Assembly: GCA_037147175.1 (NCBI GenBank) | Contig: JBAWVS010000001.1 | Span: forward strand, 1 to 64,000 | Direction: 5' to 3' | Origin: a bacterium | GTDB taxonomy: Bacteria > Cyanobacteriota > Vampirovibrionia > Gastranaerophilales > UBA9971 | DNA: 64,000 nt | In this document: piece by piece, positions 28,074 through 36,497 of the stretch | How positions within the stretch are numbered: position 1 is the first letter of the stretch | How the letters are laid out: every line of letters starts with the position of its first letter | Program-made: the position numbers and the translations under genes | The notes under the pieces: generated by a model | Database searches by the model: none | The model's input: only the letters and a program-made list of their open reading frames with translations | Told to the model about the DNA's origin: nothing

Positions 28074-28116
28074 CTTGGGGTGGTAGGGGTCGCAGGTTCA
28101 AATCCTGTCGTTCCGA
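28074..28116 (+). repeat. Internal att: junction of elements 1 and 2
   Basis: A perfect 43-bp copy of the tRNA-Pro 3' end (CTTGGGG..GTTCCGA). It lacks the 5' half of the tRNA, so it is not a gene. It serves as attR of element 1 and attL of element 2. Confidence 0.9.
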
Positions 28117-28164
28117 GGCTTACAGAGAGGGTTTCGAGGAATCGAACCCTCTTTAATTTTACCT

Positions 28165-28191
28165 CCCGTCTAAATCCCGTCTAGTTGTCTA
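28165..28191 (+). promoter_or_regulatory. Left arm-type integrase site of element 2
   Basis: CCCGTCTA at 28,165 and again at 28,176, then a partial TTGTCTA at 28,185: direct repeats with an 11-bp period. Eighteen of these bases recur at 57,777-57,794 near the other end, and I saw no further copies. Confidence 0.6.
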
Positions 28192-28228
28192 ATTTGTAAA
28201 CTTGGTAGAAATATATATAGCTCTAACA

Positions 28229-28256
28229 AAAAATGCTCCGATACCGGAGCATTTTT
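28229..28256. terminator. Bidirectional terminator after element-2 integrase
   Basis: A 12-bp perfect stem, AAAAATGCTCCG/CGGAGCATTTTT, with loop ATAC. The A and T tracts allow termination in both directions. It lies 26 bp beyond the integrase stop and would also shield element 2 from reading through the junction. Confidence 0.85.
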
Positions 28257-28281
28257 CAAAGATATTTACTTTGCAATATTC

Positions 28282-29337
28282 TTATTTTACAGCACATAGA
28301 TGACTATTCTGTCCTGTTAAAAGAGTATCCAATGCCTGAATTGCTTGAACTTTTCTTTCAGGAACAGGATGTGAATATCGCATTGTCGTTGCAATATCAG
28401 CGTGTCCAAGAATTTCTTGTACTACAGCAAGGTCAATTCCTGCAAATACCATTTTTGTAGCGGCAGAGTGTCTTAAACAATGAGGAGTTAAATTTTCAAT
28501 ATTTGCTCTTTTGCAAACACGCTTAAAACCCTTTTTAATGTTCTCATATCTATTATTTGTGAAAGGATTTGTAAAGACATAATCTGACTTTTTATTGTTA
28601 TAAAGTTCAATTAATTCATTATAAACTGTGTTGCTCATAGGGATACGTCTCATTTTTCCGCTCTTAGTCTTGTATAAAGTAATAGACTTCTGCTTAAAGT
28701 CAATATTTTCAGACCATTTTAACGATAAACACTCACCTTTTCTCATAGCAGTGTGAAGAAGAACGATAATTATAGATCTTAAATAAACATCTTCCTTAAT
28801 GCAGCTATTTATAAGAGCTTCTTCCTCTTCAGGGAATAAAAACCTTTCAACTTTATTATCCGCTCTCAAAGGTTTTACTTTCTTTGCAGAACAGGGATTA
28901 TCATTTGTCCAGCCATTATCTATAGCTATATTAAACATTTTTGAGATAATAGAAACGTTTCTATTAATTGTAGCATTGGCAATGCCTTTATTTTTTCTAT
29001 AAAGCCTATATTTTTCAATCATAAAAGGAGTTATATCTTTTAATTTCTTTCCTGAAAAGAACTTCTTGATTCCTTCAACAGTATATCTATCATTATGCCA
29101 ACCGATACGGTTAATTTCTCCGTATTTAACAAACACAGTAATTAAATTATCAAAAAACATTTCGCCTTTGCCTTCAGCAAGGTCATATTTGCCTTGTAAG
29201 ATTTGTGCTTTTAAAATAGTTTGTGCTTTTTCAGCATCTTTCATACAAGTCGCTTCTGGAATACTTTTATGATAGGTCTTTCCACGTATCATAAATTTAT
29301 AGAACCAAGTTCCTGCTTTGCTTTGATACACACTCAT
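28282..29337 (-). CDS. int: Tyrosine integrase of element 2
   Basis: 351 aa. Catalytic residues are Arg199 (HTAMRKGECLSLKW), His286 and Arg289 (PHCLRHSAATKM), His312 (LGHADIATTMRY) and Tyr321. The N-terminus (YQSKAGTWFYKFMIRGKTY) is an arm-binding domain of the DUF4102/P4-like or Tn916-like type. It differs clearly from the element-1 integrase although both use the same tRNA site. It reads toward the junction att. Confidence 0.93.
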   Translation of the reverse strand: MSVYQSKAGTWFYKFMIRGKTYHKSIPEATCMKDAEKAQTILKAQILQGKYDLAEGKGEMFFDNLITVFVKYGEINRIGWHNDRYTVEGIKKFFSGKKLKDITPFMIEKYRLYRKNKGIANATINRNVSIISKMFNIAIDNGWTNDNPCSAKKVKPLRADNKVERFLFPEEEEALINSCIKEDVYLRSIIIVLLHTAMRKGECLSLKWSENIDFKQKSITLYKTKSGKMRRIPMSNTVYNELIELYNNKKSDYVFTNPFTNNRYENIKKGFKRVCKRANIENLTPHCLRHSAATKMVFAGIDLAVVQEILGHADIATTMRYSHPVPERKVQAIQALDTLLTGQNSHLCAVK

Positions 29338-29393
29338 AATAAAACCATCCTCTAACCTCTATCTCCCACAAATTCAAAAACAACTCAAGGCGC

Positions 29394-29627
29394 TTAAATA
29401 AACTCCGCGCCATTTTCCAGCCACAAAAATAATTTACTCTTGACAAATAGGATCTTTCTGCCCAGTTTTATGTAAACTTCTTTTGGAAATCTTTTTCTTT
29501 TGCTGCCACCATTTTTACCTGAGTTGCAAGTATATGAATAAATAGTTTTCTCAGAAATTTGTAAAAATTCCGCTACCTGCTCCACTGAAAGCAACTCTAA
29601 ACTTAGAGCAAAATTGTTAATAGTCAT
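29394..29627 (-). CDS. Excisionase-like HTH protein, copy 1 of element 2
   Basis: 77 aa. ELLSVEQVAEFLQISEKTIYSYTCNSGKNG.. is an HTH_17/excisionase helix-turn-helix; the wing VYIKLGRKILFVKSKLFLWLENG is shared with the small proteins at 31,218 and 32,708. It lies 56 bp before int in the same direction, so it is the likely Xis. Its start overlaps the end of a 39-aa ORF by 11 bp. Confidence 0.75.
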   Translation of the reverse strand: MTINNFALSLELLSVEQVAEFLQISEKTIYSYTCNSGKNGGSKRKRFPKEVYIKLGRKILFVKSKLFLWLENGAEFI

Positions 29628-29736
29628 TTTTTTGTCCCCGTATCTCTATTTTTACTAACATCTCAGGATGTTTCTGTATAATTCTTTTTATTTTTTTATC
29701 GGTATCAATTTTTTGTTTTATTTCCCAAACATCCAT
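29617..29736 (-). CDS. Possible 39-aa basic peptide
   Basis: ATG at 29736; the product is Lys/Ile-rich and helical (MDVWEIKQKIDTDKKIKRII). It overlaps the excisionase-like gene by 11 bp, which would couple their translation. There is no homologue I recognise and no strong ribosome site, so it may be spurious. The rest of 29,737-29,982 holds only a terminator. Confidence 0.3.
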   Translation of the reverse strand: MDVWEIKQKIDTDKKIKRIIQKHPEMLVKIEIRGQKNDY

Positions 29737-29920
29737 AATTTAAAATATAATTTTTGTTCTATTTTCACCGGAGCAATAAAAAGATAAATAAAATCTGTTA
29801 ATTTTCCACATGCCCAGACAGCCTACAGCAAAAGATATACTAATGGGATGATGGAAACTGTGTCCGTATTTCAAAACTTGCCTTAAAATGCCTAAAGTGT
29901 TGTTTTGAAGATTTTGATCA

Positions 29921-29949
29921 AAAAAAACCTATCACAACTTTGTGATAGG
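29921..29949 (-). terminator. Terminator of the methyltransferase gene
   Basis: A 9-bp stem CCTATCACA/TGTGATAGG with a 4-nt loop, followed on the minus strand by seven T. It lies 34 bp after the methyltransferase stop. Confidence 0.85.
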
Positions 29950-29982
29950 TATAAAGAGAAGGTTTAATATTATAAGGTATAG

Positions 29983-30945
29983 TTATACTGCTTTAATTCT
30001 TTTCTCTGCCATTTCGGCGTATTCAGGATTTAGTTCAATTCCAAGCCAGTTAAGGTTAAGCTGTTTTGCAACAAGTCCGGTGGTTCCGCTTCCCATAAAA
30101 GGATCAAGTACAATACCATTTTCAGGACAGCCAGACTTTATAGGTATTTCTATTAATTTTGGGGGATATGTTGCAAAATGAGTTCCGCTAAAGTTTGTTG
30201 TAGGTATATCCCAAACACTACGCATATTTCTTCCTTCCAGCTTCCCTGTTAAAATCTTTTCTTGTATTTTTTCATAGTTTTTTTTATTCAAGCCCTGATA
30301 ATTAGCGCCTTTGTTTTCATTACATCCGCTTTTGCAACGTTTTATTGTAGATTCCTTGAACGGTTCAAGCTGTTGCTCAAAGTAGTATTTTTTATTCTTG
30401 CTAAAGAAAAATAAATATTCAAAATCAACGGTGAATCTGTCTTTAACACTTTGCGGCATACAGTTAGGTTTCTGCCATATTATGACATTTCTTAATATCC
30501 ACCCCCTATTTACCATTTCAATAGCAAACCTGAATGGAATCATAAGTAAACTCTTATCATATATACCTTTTTGAGGTGCTTTTTTAGGAAGGTAACTCAA
30601 ATCATCAGGTAAAATAGAATTTTTTCCTTTACAATGACCTGTGCTGGTTATACCCATGCCGCTTCCACCATAAGTATCGCCCAGATTCACCCAGCAAGTT
30701 CCTGTATCTTTCAATACTCTTTTAGCTTCATCGAAAATATCACATAGATGTGAAACATATTGGTTAAAATCAGGTTCCTGTCCTAATTCTCCTGCCCAAC
30801 CGTCATTCCATAATACAGGATTAGTGCTGTAATCTCTTAATCCCCAGTATGGTGGTGAGGTTACAACACAATCTACATAACTATCAGGAATTTTTCTCAA
30901 AACATTTAAACTATCCCCCATCATAACTTCATTAATAATAGTCAT
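29983..30945 (-). CDS. Solitary DNA methyltransferase (N4-cytosine or N6-adenine, beta class)
   Basis: 320 aa. The catalytic motif TSPPYWGLRDY (residues 29-39) comes before the SAM-binding DPFMGSGTTGLVAKQ (about 282-296), the order of beta-class enzymes. SPPY is more typical of N4-cytosine enzymes, but DUF-type phage enzymes with this motif also modify adenine. No restriction endonuclease gene is adjacent. It is probably self-protection or regulation by element 2. Upstream, nested inverted repeats (about 30,970-31,030) may form a leader hairpin. Confidence 0.88.
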   Translation of the reverse strand: MTIINEVMMGDSLNVLRKIPDSYVDCVVTSPPYWGLRDYSTNPVLWNDGWAGELGQEPDFNQYVSHLCDIFDEAKRVLKDTGTCWVNLGDTYGGSGMGITSTGHCKGKNSILPDDLSYLPKKAPQKGIYDKSLLMIPFRFAIEMVNRGWILRNVIIWQKPNCMPQSVKDRFTVDFEYLFFFSKNKKYYFEQQLEPFKESTIKRCKSGCNENKGANYQGLNKKNYEKIQEKILTGKLEGRNMRSVWDIPTTNFSGTHFATYPPKLIEIPIKSGCPENGIVLDPFMGSGTTGLVAKQLNLNWLGIELNPEYAEMAEKRIKAV

Positions 30946-31217
30946 TCCTAAATCTCCAAAATTTTATCTATCAACTTTCCTTACGGAACTAAATAAAAAT
31001 TTAATTTTCCGAGAATAAGTTGGTTGATAATGTTTAGAGGTTAGGGGCTTCTCTTATTAACAAGTATTAAATTAAAAAAATGACAATTTTTTGCCGGATG
31101 CGGAAATATATTTTAAAATCAAAAGTTTTCGTGAATTTGCCACAATCACATCTAGCAAACCGTCATTTTCCCCGTATTTTAAAGATTTTTTAATTAAAAT
31201 GGAAAAAATACAGGTAC

Positions 31218-31472
31218 TTATTGACACTCTTGATTAAAATGTTTAAGCAGTTGCAAAGTTAATTCCCGCATTTCCTCTTCAGGGGGCTTTTCTTGCGGAA
31301 ATAAATATTTGTCTATTTTACTTGTTCGGAACAATATTTTTCTACCGAAGCGTATATAGAGATCCTTATGGAATTTGCCAGCCCTAATATACTTGTAAAT
31401 CAAACTTGTAGATACGTTTAATTTTTCAGCAAACTGTTTTACCGATAAAAACTGCTCATTTTCAATTATCAT
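31218..31472 (-). CDS. Excisionase-like HTH protein, copy 2
   Basis: 84 aa. EQFLSVKQFAEKLNVSTSLIYKYIRAGKFHKDLYIRFGRKILFRTSKIDKYLF is an HTH_17 domain with the same YIxxGRKILF wing as the proteins at 29,394 and 32,708. The C-terminal tail is acidic. It may be a regulator rather than a true excisionase, given its distance from int. Confidence 0.7.
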   Translation of the reverse strand: MIIENEQFLSVKQFAEKLNVSTSLIYKYIRAGKFHKDLYIRFGRKILFRTSKIDKYLFPQEKPPEEEMRELTLQLLKHFNQECQ

Positions 31473-31643
31473 AACAAAAACCCTTTCTAGTTATAATAAA
31501 AATCCAATTTTACTTGCGATTACTTTTGTTAAATGGGATAGGATGATGTGAGATATAGTTAATTGAGGATTAAAATTGGAAAAAGGATACAATTATTTTT
31601 ATAAAAAATAAATTAAAACAATTGGCAGCTATAAATTTCTATT

Positions 31644-32675
31644 TTACAGAGGATATAAATTTGCTTCTTTTAAAATATCTATTAAATCGTCTAAATAGTC
31701 AGAAAGATAATTTTCATTAAAATCTTTGGCGGATATAGTATTACTTGTATAATTTTTAGGTGTAATTCTTTTAGATAGTAATACTATATTATCCCCGTCC
31801 TGTTCTATCATTGAATTATCATTCAGGATATAAAATATTTTTTTATAAAGAAAGCTCATTAACAATTTAGGAAAATTATAAGGTGGTTTATATTTTTCTT
31901 CATAAATATTTTTAGATAGGCTATTGATTATATTGGTTGTCATTTTTTTACTTTTAACAATTTCATTGAAATCTTGATATTCTATATCTGTTAACAGGAT
32001 ATTATTATTACACCCATATTCTTTCTTAACAGGGTTTATATTATCTATTTTATTGTCCGTAGGACAAATATGAGATAGAGAATCTGTTTTAGGAGGAGAG
32101 GGAGAGAGATCGTTACTTTCAGAAGAAAGAGCTAATATTATATCAGAGGAAGAGTCCGGCGAATTTAGAGAATCAAGTTGTTCCGAAGGAACAATGTTAT
32201 CTCCTGTACTTTTCTCTAATATAATATTATCTCCTGTAATGTCCTGTTCTGTAATATCCTCTTCTCTAATAGCTTCATTTTGCTCCGGCAAATTTGTAGC
32301 ATTTGCTACATTTTTATTTGCTTTGGCATTACCCCCTTTAGTTCCATTCTCAGAGCGTATGGCGGAAATCTCTTCCTTCTCTTTTAACCTATTTAAGCAA
32401 GCATTTGAAAAATAAAAATCTTCATCATTTTCAAAAAGTTCATAGTTTTCTAAAACTTTAATTAAAAAATCCTGTTTAATTTTTAAGGAAAATGCTGTAC
32501 TTTTAATTTTATTTTTTGGGAGATAGCCTCCTTGCTCATATAAAATTTCAATTATGCACCAAAAAATTCCTAAACCTTTATATCCTAATTCGGAAATCAA
32601 TTCCTGTAGTTTAGGATCATTTCTTGAATAATAATCGTGTGCAAACCACGGTTGTTTAAATTTAGCTCTAGCCAC
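31644..32675 (-). CDS. DUF4373-type replisome-organiser-like protein
   Basis: 343 aa. The N-terminal 100 residues (WFAHDYYSRNDPKLQELISELGYKGLGIFWCIIEILYEQGGYLP) match the DUF4373/Lin1244-like winged-helix domain of phage and ICE replication proteins. A low-complexity Asp/Asn/Ser/Pro linker (about 115-225) follows, then a helical C-terminal domain (DIEYQDFNEIVKSKKM..). It probably loads replication factors on element 2. Confidence 0.7.
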   Translation of the reverse strand: MARAKFKQPWFAHDYYSRNDPKLQELISELGYKGLGIFWCIIEILYEQGGYLPKNKIKSTAFSLKIKQDFLIKVLENYELFENDEDFYFSNACLNRLKEKEEISAIRSENGTKGGNAKANKNVANATNLPEQNEAIREEDITEQDITGDNIILEKSTGDNIVPSEQLDSLNSPDSSSDIILALSSESNDLSPSPPKTDSLSHICPTDNKIDNINPVKKEYGCNNNILLTDIEYQDFNEIVKSKKMTTNIINSLSKNIYEEKYKPPYNFPKLLMSFLYKKIFYILNDNSMIEQDGDNIVLLSKRITPKNYTSNTISAKDFNENYLSDYLDDLIDILKEANLYPL

Positions 32676-32707
32676 TTCTATACGGTCCTTTCTTTATTTT
32701 TTACACC

Positions 32708-32884
32708 TTACCCGGTTATCCAAGCAATTAATTTTGATTTTGAAAATAAAATCTTGCGCTTGCCGACCTTATAGTATAAATCGTCAGGGAATACCCCCCT
32801 GTGAAGCATAACGTAAATGCTATTGGGTGTGCTGCAAATTAACTGTGATACAGTCTTTACTGTAATAAAATCTTGTTCATCCAT
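32708..32884 (-). CDS. Excisionase-like HTH protein, copy 3
   Basis: 58 aa: DEQDFITVKTVSQLICSTPN then SIYVMLHRGVFPDDLYYKVGKRKILFSKSKLIAW. Same plan as copies 1 and 2, with the wing YKVGKRKILF. It lies 32 bp before the DUF4373 gene in the same direction and probably belongs to its operon. Confidence 0.6.
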   Translation of the reverse strand: MDEQDFITVKTVSQLICSTPNSIYVMLHRGVFPDDLYYKVGKRKILFSKSKLIAWITG

Positions 32885-32955
32885 AATAAATACCTCATTT
32901 TAAAAATTTGAACTTTAAATTAATTAACCATTCTTTTAATACAATTTAATTATTT

Positions 32956-32998
32956 TTAATTTCTTTTACTTACAAAAAATGTAAGTAAAAGAAATTAA
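32956..32998. terminator. Long perfect hairpin (probable terminator)
   Basis: A 19-bp perfect AT-rich stem (core TTTCTTTTACTTACA) with an AAAAA loop, placed 25 bp after the stop of the minus-strand gene at 33,023. There is no long T tract, so a processing or cruciform role is also possible. Confidence 0.5.
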
Positions 32999-33022
32999 TG
33001 TTATAGACGGCATTTTTATTTC

Positions 33023-33766
33023 TTATGCGAGATATATTTGCTCACCTATATCGGAATAATTTACGATATAAGTTCTATAGCACTTTTTTATAGGAACGTA
33101 TACTAAGCAGCTTTCATACGGACCCGAATTTTTAACTTTAGCAAACTCAATTTTGTATAGACATTCGTCAGACTTAATATAGTCATAAAACGCCAAAATA
33201 TTTTGTTCACGTTGTTTTAAATAGCATATATGCTCATTTAAAAAGTATTTGCATACGTTCCACTTTAATTTTTCATTATAATGCCCATTGTTAGAGGCTT
33301 TCCATTGATTACGAATATCTGTGACCAATTTGCTGGGGTATTCGGTTGCCGCTATTATTTTTGCTTGTAATTCCGCTTCTTCAGATTCAAAAGGTTCAAG
33401 GCTTTTGTAGCATAATTCGTCAATAAATCGATGAATTGCTTCATTTCTAAGGAAGTAATCAAATTTTTCCTTTTGAAAATCTTTTAAATTGCTATCCCAC
33501 ATTGAATTCATAAAGTTGTCTTGTGTTGTGTTATGCAAATGATTCTCATTAAATTTTTGAACTCTTTTAAGTTCATCAATTTTTTTTAGATCTTCATTCA
33601 TTTTAATTTCCCTTTCTTCTTTATATGTATATTTATCTATCAACTCTTTTAGTTTTGGCTTGAAGTATTCAGATGCAGGGTTTATATATTCAGCAAATTC
33701 ATCTGAAATACCATTTTTAGGTATTCTACCCAAAGGAAGTCCTTGTTTTTTTAAGTTTTTTTCCAT
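33023..33766 (-). CDS. Unknown protein, element-2 accessory gene
   Basis: 247 aa, soluble, not recognised. The N-terminus has RIPKN..EYINPASEYFKPKLKELIDKY, a block that recurs in the broken gene at 34,745-34,969 and weakly (DYIHPASSEYDP) in the 34,350 product. The rest is helical with several Trp/Cys/Tyr. It is the last gene of a three-gene operon: 2-bp gap to the gene before it, hairpin downstream. Confidence 0.5.
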   Translation of the reverse strand: MEKNLKKQGLPLGRIPKNGISDEFAEYINPASEYFKPKLKELIDKYTYKEEREIKMNEDLKKIDELKRVQKFNENHLHNTTQDNFMNSMWDSNLKDFQKEKFDYFLRNEAIHRFIDELCYKSLEPFESEEAELQAKIIAATEYPSKLVTDIRNQWKASNNGHYNEKLKWNVCKYFLNEHICYLKQREQNILAFYDYIKSDECLYKIEFAKVKNSGPYESCLVYVPIKKCYRTYIVNYSDIGEQIYLA

Positions 33767-33768
33767 AA

Positions 33769-34332
33769 TTAGTCCTCCCTTTCTTCATTTTGAAACAATA
33801 TTTCAGGATAAAACTTTTTAAGATCTTCATTTTGAAAAATTTCTTCGTGCAATGCTCGTTTTAATACACGTACATCCCCACTGTATATAATATACAAGCT
33901 ATATATGCCTGTAATTTCTTCTGCTTCACCCCATGCAGCCCATTTAATATCCATTTTGTCCAATGTTTGCAAAGAATTAAAGATTGGCTCAATGTGATAT
34001 TCTTTTTCACTTTCCATAAAAATTAATTTAAGGCCTGCAGTAGGTATTGGTAGTATTTCCGTGCTCATATATTGAAAAAAGTATTCTTTTTTGCTGTCAA
34101 GCTCAACGTACCTCTCTCCTGTATACGCTTCAGGACCTAAAATAGCCAATCTTGGTGCTGCTACTTTAGTGTCAATGTTGAGAGTGTGTTTTCTTACGTC
34201 CATTGTGTTTCCCTTTCTGATTTTTCCTTTATCTACTTCAACTGTTAAGTTTTTGATAAACTCTTGATAGTTTTTTAAGGTTTCATTTACTTTGTTCTGT
34301 TTTTTCTTTTGAAAGTCTTTTTTAGTTGCCAT
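33769..34332 (-). CDS. Unknown protein, element-2 accessory gene
   Basis: 187 aa, soluble. A Lys-rich N-terminus precedes an alpha/beta region with VAAPRLAILGPEAYTGERYVELDSKKEYFFQY and several Glu-rich strands. The family is not recognised. A good ribosome site (AAAGGAGAATTT) precedes the ATG. It sits between the 34,350 and 33,023 genes with short gaps, so they are co-transcribed. Confidence 0.5.
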   Translation of the reverse strand: MATKKDFQKKKQNKVNETLKNYQEFIKNLTVEVDKGKIRKGNTMDVRKHTLNIDTKVAAPRLAILGPEAYTGERYVELDSKKEYFFQYMSTEILPIPTAGLKLIFMESEKEYHIEPIFNSLQTLDKMDIKWAAWGEAEEITGIYSLYIIYSGDVRVLKRALHEEIFQNEDLKKFYPEILFQNEERED

Positions 34333-34349
34333 TTTTAAATTCTCCTTTT

Positions 34350-34739
34350 CTATCTTCTTGGTAACAGTTTCTTTTGCTCTAACGTGAGTTCATCACCTAA
34401 TAATGCAGCGACTAAAGTGGAACAATTATCTAATGACACCGGACACATTTCCAATATTGTTTCAACAAAATTAGGGTCATATTCTGATGATGCAGGGTGG
34501 ATGTAGTCCATCATATTGAAATAAAGAATGCGTTCATTAAAAAAATCAATTTTATTTCTTAATGTATTTTTAATTTCAAAAGCCTCATTAAATTGTTTAT
34601 TTTTTTCAATTAAATCAAGTAATTTTGTCGCAAACTCTAATTTTTTAGATAATCTTTCCGTAGTGTTTTCATCTTTATTACTGTCAAGATAATCAAAACT
34701 TATTTCTAATGAGTCTTTCTTTGTATAATTTCTTTTCAT
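34350..34739 (-). CDS. Unknown small protein, element-2 accessory gene
   Basis: 129 aa, charged and helical (TERLSKKLEFATKLLDLIEKNKQFNEAFEIKNTLRNKIDFF), then MDYIHPASSEYDPNFVETILEM. The D/E-YI-x-PAS-E-Y pattern also appears in the 33,023 product and in the pseudogene just upstream, suggesting a duplicated local family. First intact gene of the operon. Confidence 0.5.
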   Translation of the reverse strand: MKRNYTKKDSLEISFDYLDSNKDENTTERLSKKLEFATKLLDLIEKNKQFNEAFEIKNTLRNKIDFFNERILYFNMMDYIHPASSEYDPNFVETILEMCPVSLDNCSTLVAALLGDELTLEQKKLLPRR

Positions 34740-34744
34740 CTTTT

Positions 34745-34969
34745 CTAATTCTCCTTTTCTTTTTCTGCTACAGTGTACTTATCAATAAACTCTTTAAATT
34801 CTGGTTGGAAGTGTCTCAAATGCAGGGTCAATATATTGGACATCTCCGACAAGTTGTAAAGCTAATTTTTTATTTTTTGGGATTATGAAGTATTCATATA
34901 TTTACAATCTCCGTAATTTTTATTTAATACTTTTTGGATTAAACTTTGTTTGTAAAATCCACGCTTCAT
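34745..34969 (-). pseudogene. Frameshifted paralogue of the 33,023 gene family
   Basis: Joining three reading frames gives MKRGFYKQSLIQKVLNKNYG.., then IIPKNKKLALQ..VQYIDPAFET, then HFQPEFKEFIDKYTVAEKEK and a stop. The second and third pieces match RIPKN..EYINPASEYFKPKLKELIDKYT of the 33,023 product in order. At least two frameshifts separate them, so the copy is broken unless the sequence is in error. It is immediately followed by the start region of the 34,350 gene. Confidence 0.55.
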
Positions 34970-35052
34970 ATTGCTACCTTGTTCAACTTTTGCGGTAACC
35001 GCTCATCTATTCAGTTTTCAATGTTCGATTCATAAAGTCAGGATAGCAAACG

Positions 35053-35211
35053 AAGTTCCTCAAAGTTCCTTAAGGAACTTTGAGGAACTTTAAACTTTTA
35101 CAAAAGGAAAAAATTGAAATACAAAAAGAACCCATTATTATTTAAATAGGGCTCTTTTTGTAAATAAATGTTACAAATATTCGGTTGAGGAACTTTCTAT
35201 AAGTTCCTCAA
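35053..35211. repeat. AAGTTCCTC inverted-repeat array
   Basis: 35,053-35,090 is a perfect 38-bp palindrome made of AAGTTCCTCAAAGTTCCTT and its complement. At 35,185-35,211, TTGAGGAACTT and AAGTTCCTCAA form a second inverted pair that contains the TGA stop of the next gene. The same AGTTCCTC word therefore appears repeatedly within 160 bp. It could be iterons, an operator or a structured RNA; I cannot tell which. Confidence 0.6.
35121..35161. terminator. Terminator-like hairpin
   Basis: ACAAAAAGAACCC pairs with GGGCTCTTTTTGT (one mismatch) around a 15-nt AT loop. It lies 47 bp after the stop of the 35,208 gene and can act on the minus strand; T tracts exist in both directions. Confidence 0.6.
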
Positions 35212-36497
35212 ATTATACTTATTTCCCAAGCACTTTCACCACGTCTTGGTCTAAATGGATTATGTTTTTGATTATCTGAAAGGCTTTTGAATGCTTTCCT
35301 TAATATACTTATCTTTTTTGCCGCATTATTTTTAGCCTTCTCAAAGTTTTTAGACTCGGTTTTATAATCCAATTCATCGTTTATTGTACTAAAATCAATA
35401 ATTTTGTCGATAGAAAGTGTACAATTATTTTTATCCATACATACTTTGAATAAAGGAATTAAATACCCTGATATTTTTTCTGGTTTCCCCTTATATTTTA
35501 ATGTCCCATCATCATAAAGTACATATCCACAAGTTTCGGCTTTTTGAATAACCTCTCTTGTTATAATTTCAGAAGAGATTGTTAAACTGCTTTTTATTTT
35601 TACATCATTAATATAAAACTTTTTGAGTTCATTGAGAACTGTTTTTGCTCTTCGTACTCTCTTCCGAAGATCATCTTTTTCTGTTAATGGTTGAAAAAAT
35701 TCCACGAAATCATTAACATATGTCTTTGTAGGTTTAGTACAAAACTCTGTTTCTAGTTCATTTACATAATTATAATAATTTTGTAAATATTCTTTGAAAA
35801 TTGATTTTTTATTATGATTTATAAAATTTCTATTTTCTGCATTTTTTAAAAATTCTGATTCTCTACGATAAAATTTTATAATTTCTTTTACCTGATTTTT
35901 AAGTAAAAAATCATTAACTTCCTTCCAACTTAGGAAAAAACTATATTCAAGATAATCTTTTATATGATTAATAATGAACAATTTATTATCTGACGAACAA
36001 ACATCTTCATTTTCAAACGGAGTATTATTTAAGTACATACAATCAAATAAGTGCGACAAAAGCCGTTTATTAGGATCAAAATTTATAGGGTCTTCCCATA
36101 TATGCCGGTGAGCATCACATAAATCTTTCAATGTTTTACTATTTTTTATATGCTCAATATTTATTTCATTTTCTTCTGATTTTGTAATTAAATCAAACTG
36201 ATCTTTGTATTTTGAGTCTATTTTGTCCTTATTCTCCAACTTATAAGGCTCGTTAATCGTTGACATTTTAATTATTAAATTAGTCAGCTTGTATATTATA
36301 TTTATAAATTTTTCATCCTGATTTAATTTTATATAGTAATCTCTTTTTTCTTTAACTTTTTCATTTATGATAGAAGTTGTTGAAATAGTATGTTGAATTT
36401 GAAGAAATATTTTTTCAATTTCAGTAAAATCTTCTGTATAATCTTCATTATTTAATTTATCAAGATATTCTTTTGTTTTGTTAAGGAATTCTGTCAT
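35208..36497 (-). CDS. Unknown large soluble protein, element 2
   Basis: 429 aa, not recognised. It is Lys/Asn/Glu/Phe-rich and almost wholly helical with no membrane segment. The C-terminus (RKAFKSLSDNQKHNPFRPRRGESAW) is compact and basic. Its stop codon sits inside an inverted repeat. It is separated from the downstream operon by the palindrome array and a terminator-like hairpin. Confidence 0.45.
   Translation of the reverse strand: MTEFLNKTKEYLDKLNNEDYTEDFTEIEKIFLQIQHTISTTSIINEKVKEKRDYYIKLNQDEKFINIIYKLTNLIIKMSTINEPYKLENKDKIDSKYKDQFDLITKSEENEINIEHIKNSKTLKDLCDAHRHIWEDPINFDPNKRLLSHLFDCMYLNNTPFENEDVCSSDNKLFIINHIKDYLEYSFFLSWKEVNDFLLKNQVKEIIKFYRRESEFLKNAENRNFINHNKKSIFKEYLQNYYNYVNELETEFCTKPTKTYVNDFVEFFQPLTEKDDLRKRVRRAKTVLNELKKFYINDVKIKSSLTISSEIITREVIQKAETCGYVLYDDGTLKYKGKPEKISGYLIPLFKVCMDKNNCTLSIDKIIDFSTINDELDYKTESKNFEKAKNNAAKKISILRKAFKSLSDNQKHNPFRPRRGESAWEISII

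Larger units (their letters stand above)
17871..28116 (+). mobile_element. Integrative element 1 (about 10.2 kb) in tRNA-Pro
   Basis: Bounded by the tRNA-Pro 3' end and a perfect 43-bp copy of it at 28,074-28,116. It carries a tyrosine integrase and excisionase at the right end, a rolling-circle-type Rep, XRE and RHH-like regulators, and envelope cargo. The 17-bp repeat GCAACAAAATTGCAACA occurs near both ends only. No mobilisation relaxase or phage structural genes are seen, so it looks like an integrated plasmid-like or satellite element. Confidence 0.85.

Noticed and set aside
28074-28116. Possible additional tRNA-Pro genes here and at 57,914
   Set aside because: Only the 3' half of the tRNA is present in both places; no D-arm or 5' acceptor strand precedes them. 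They are att duplications.
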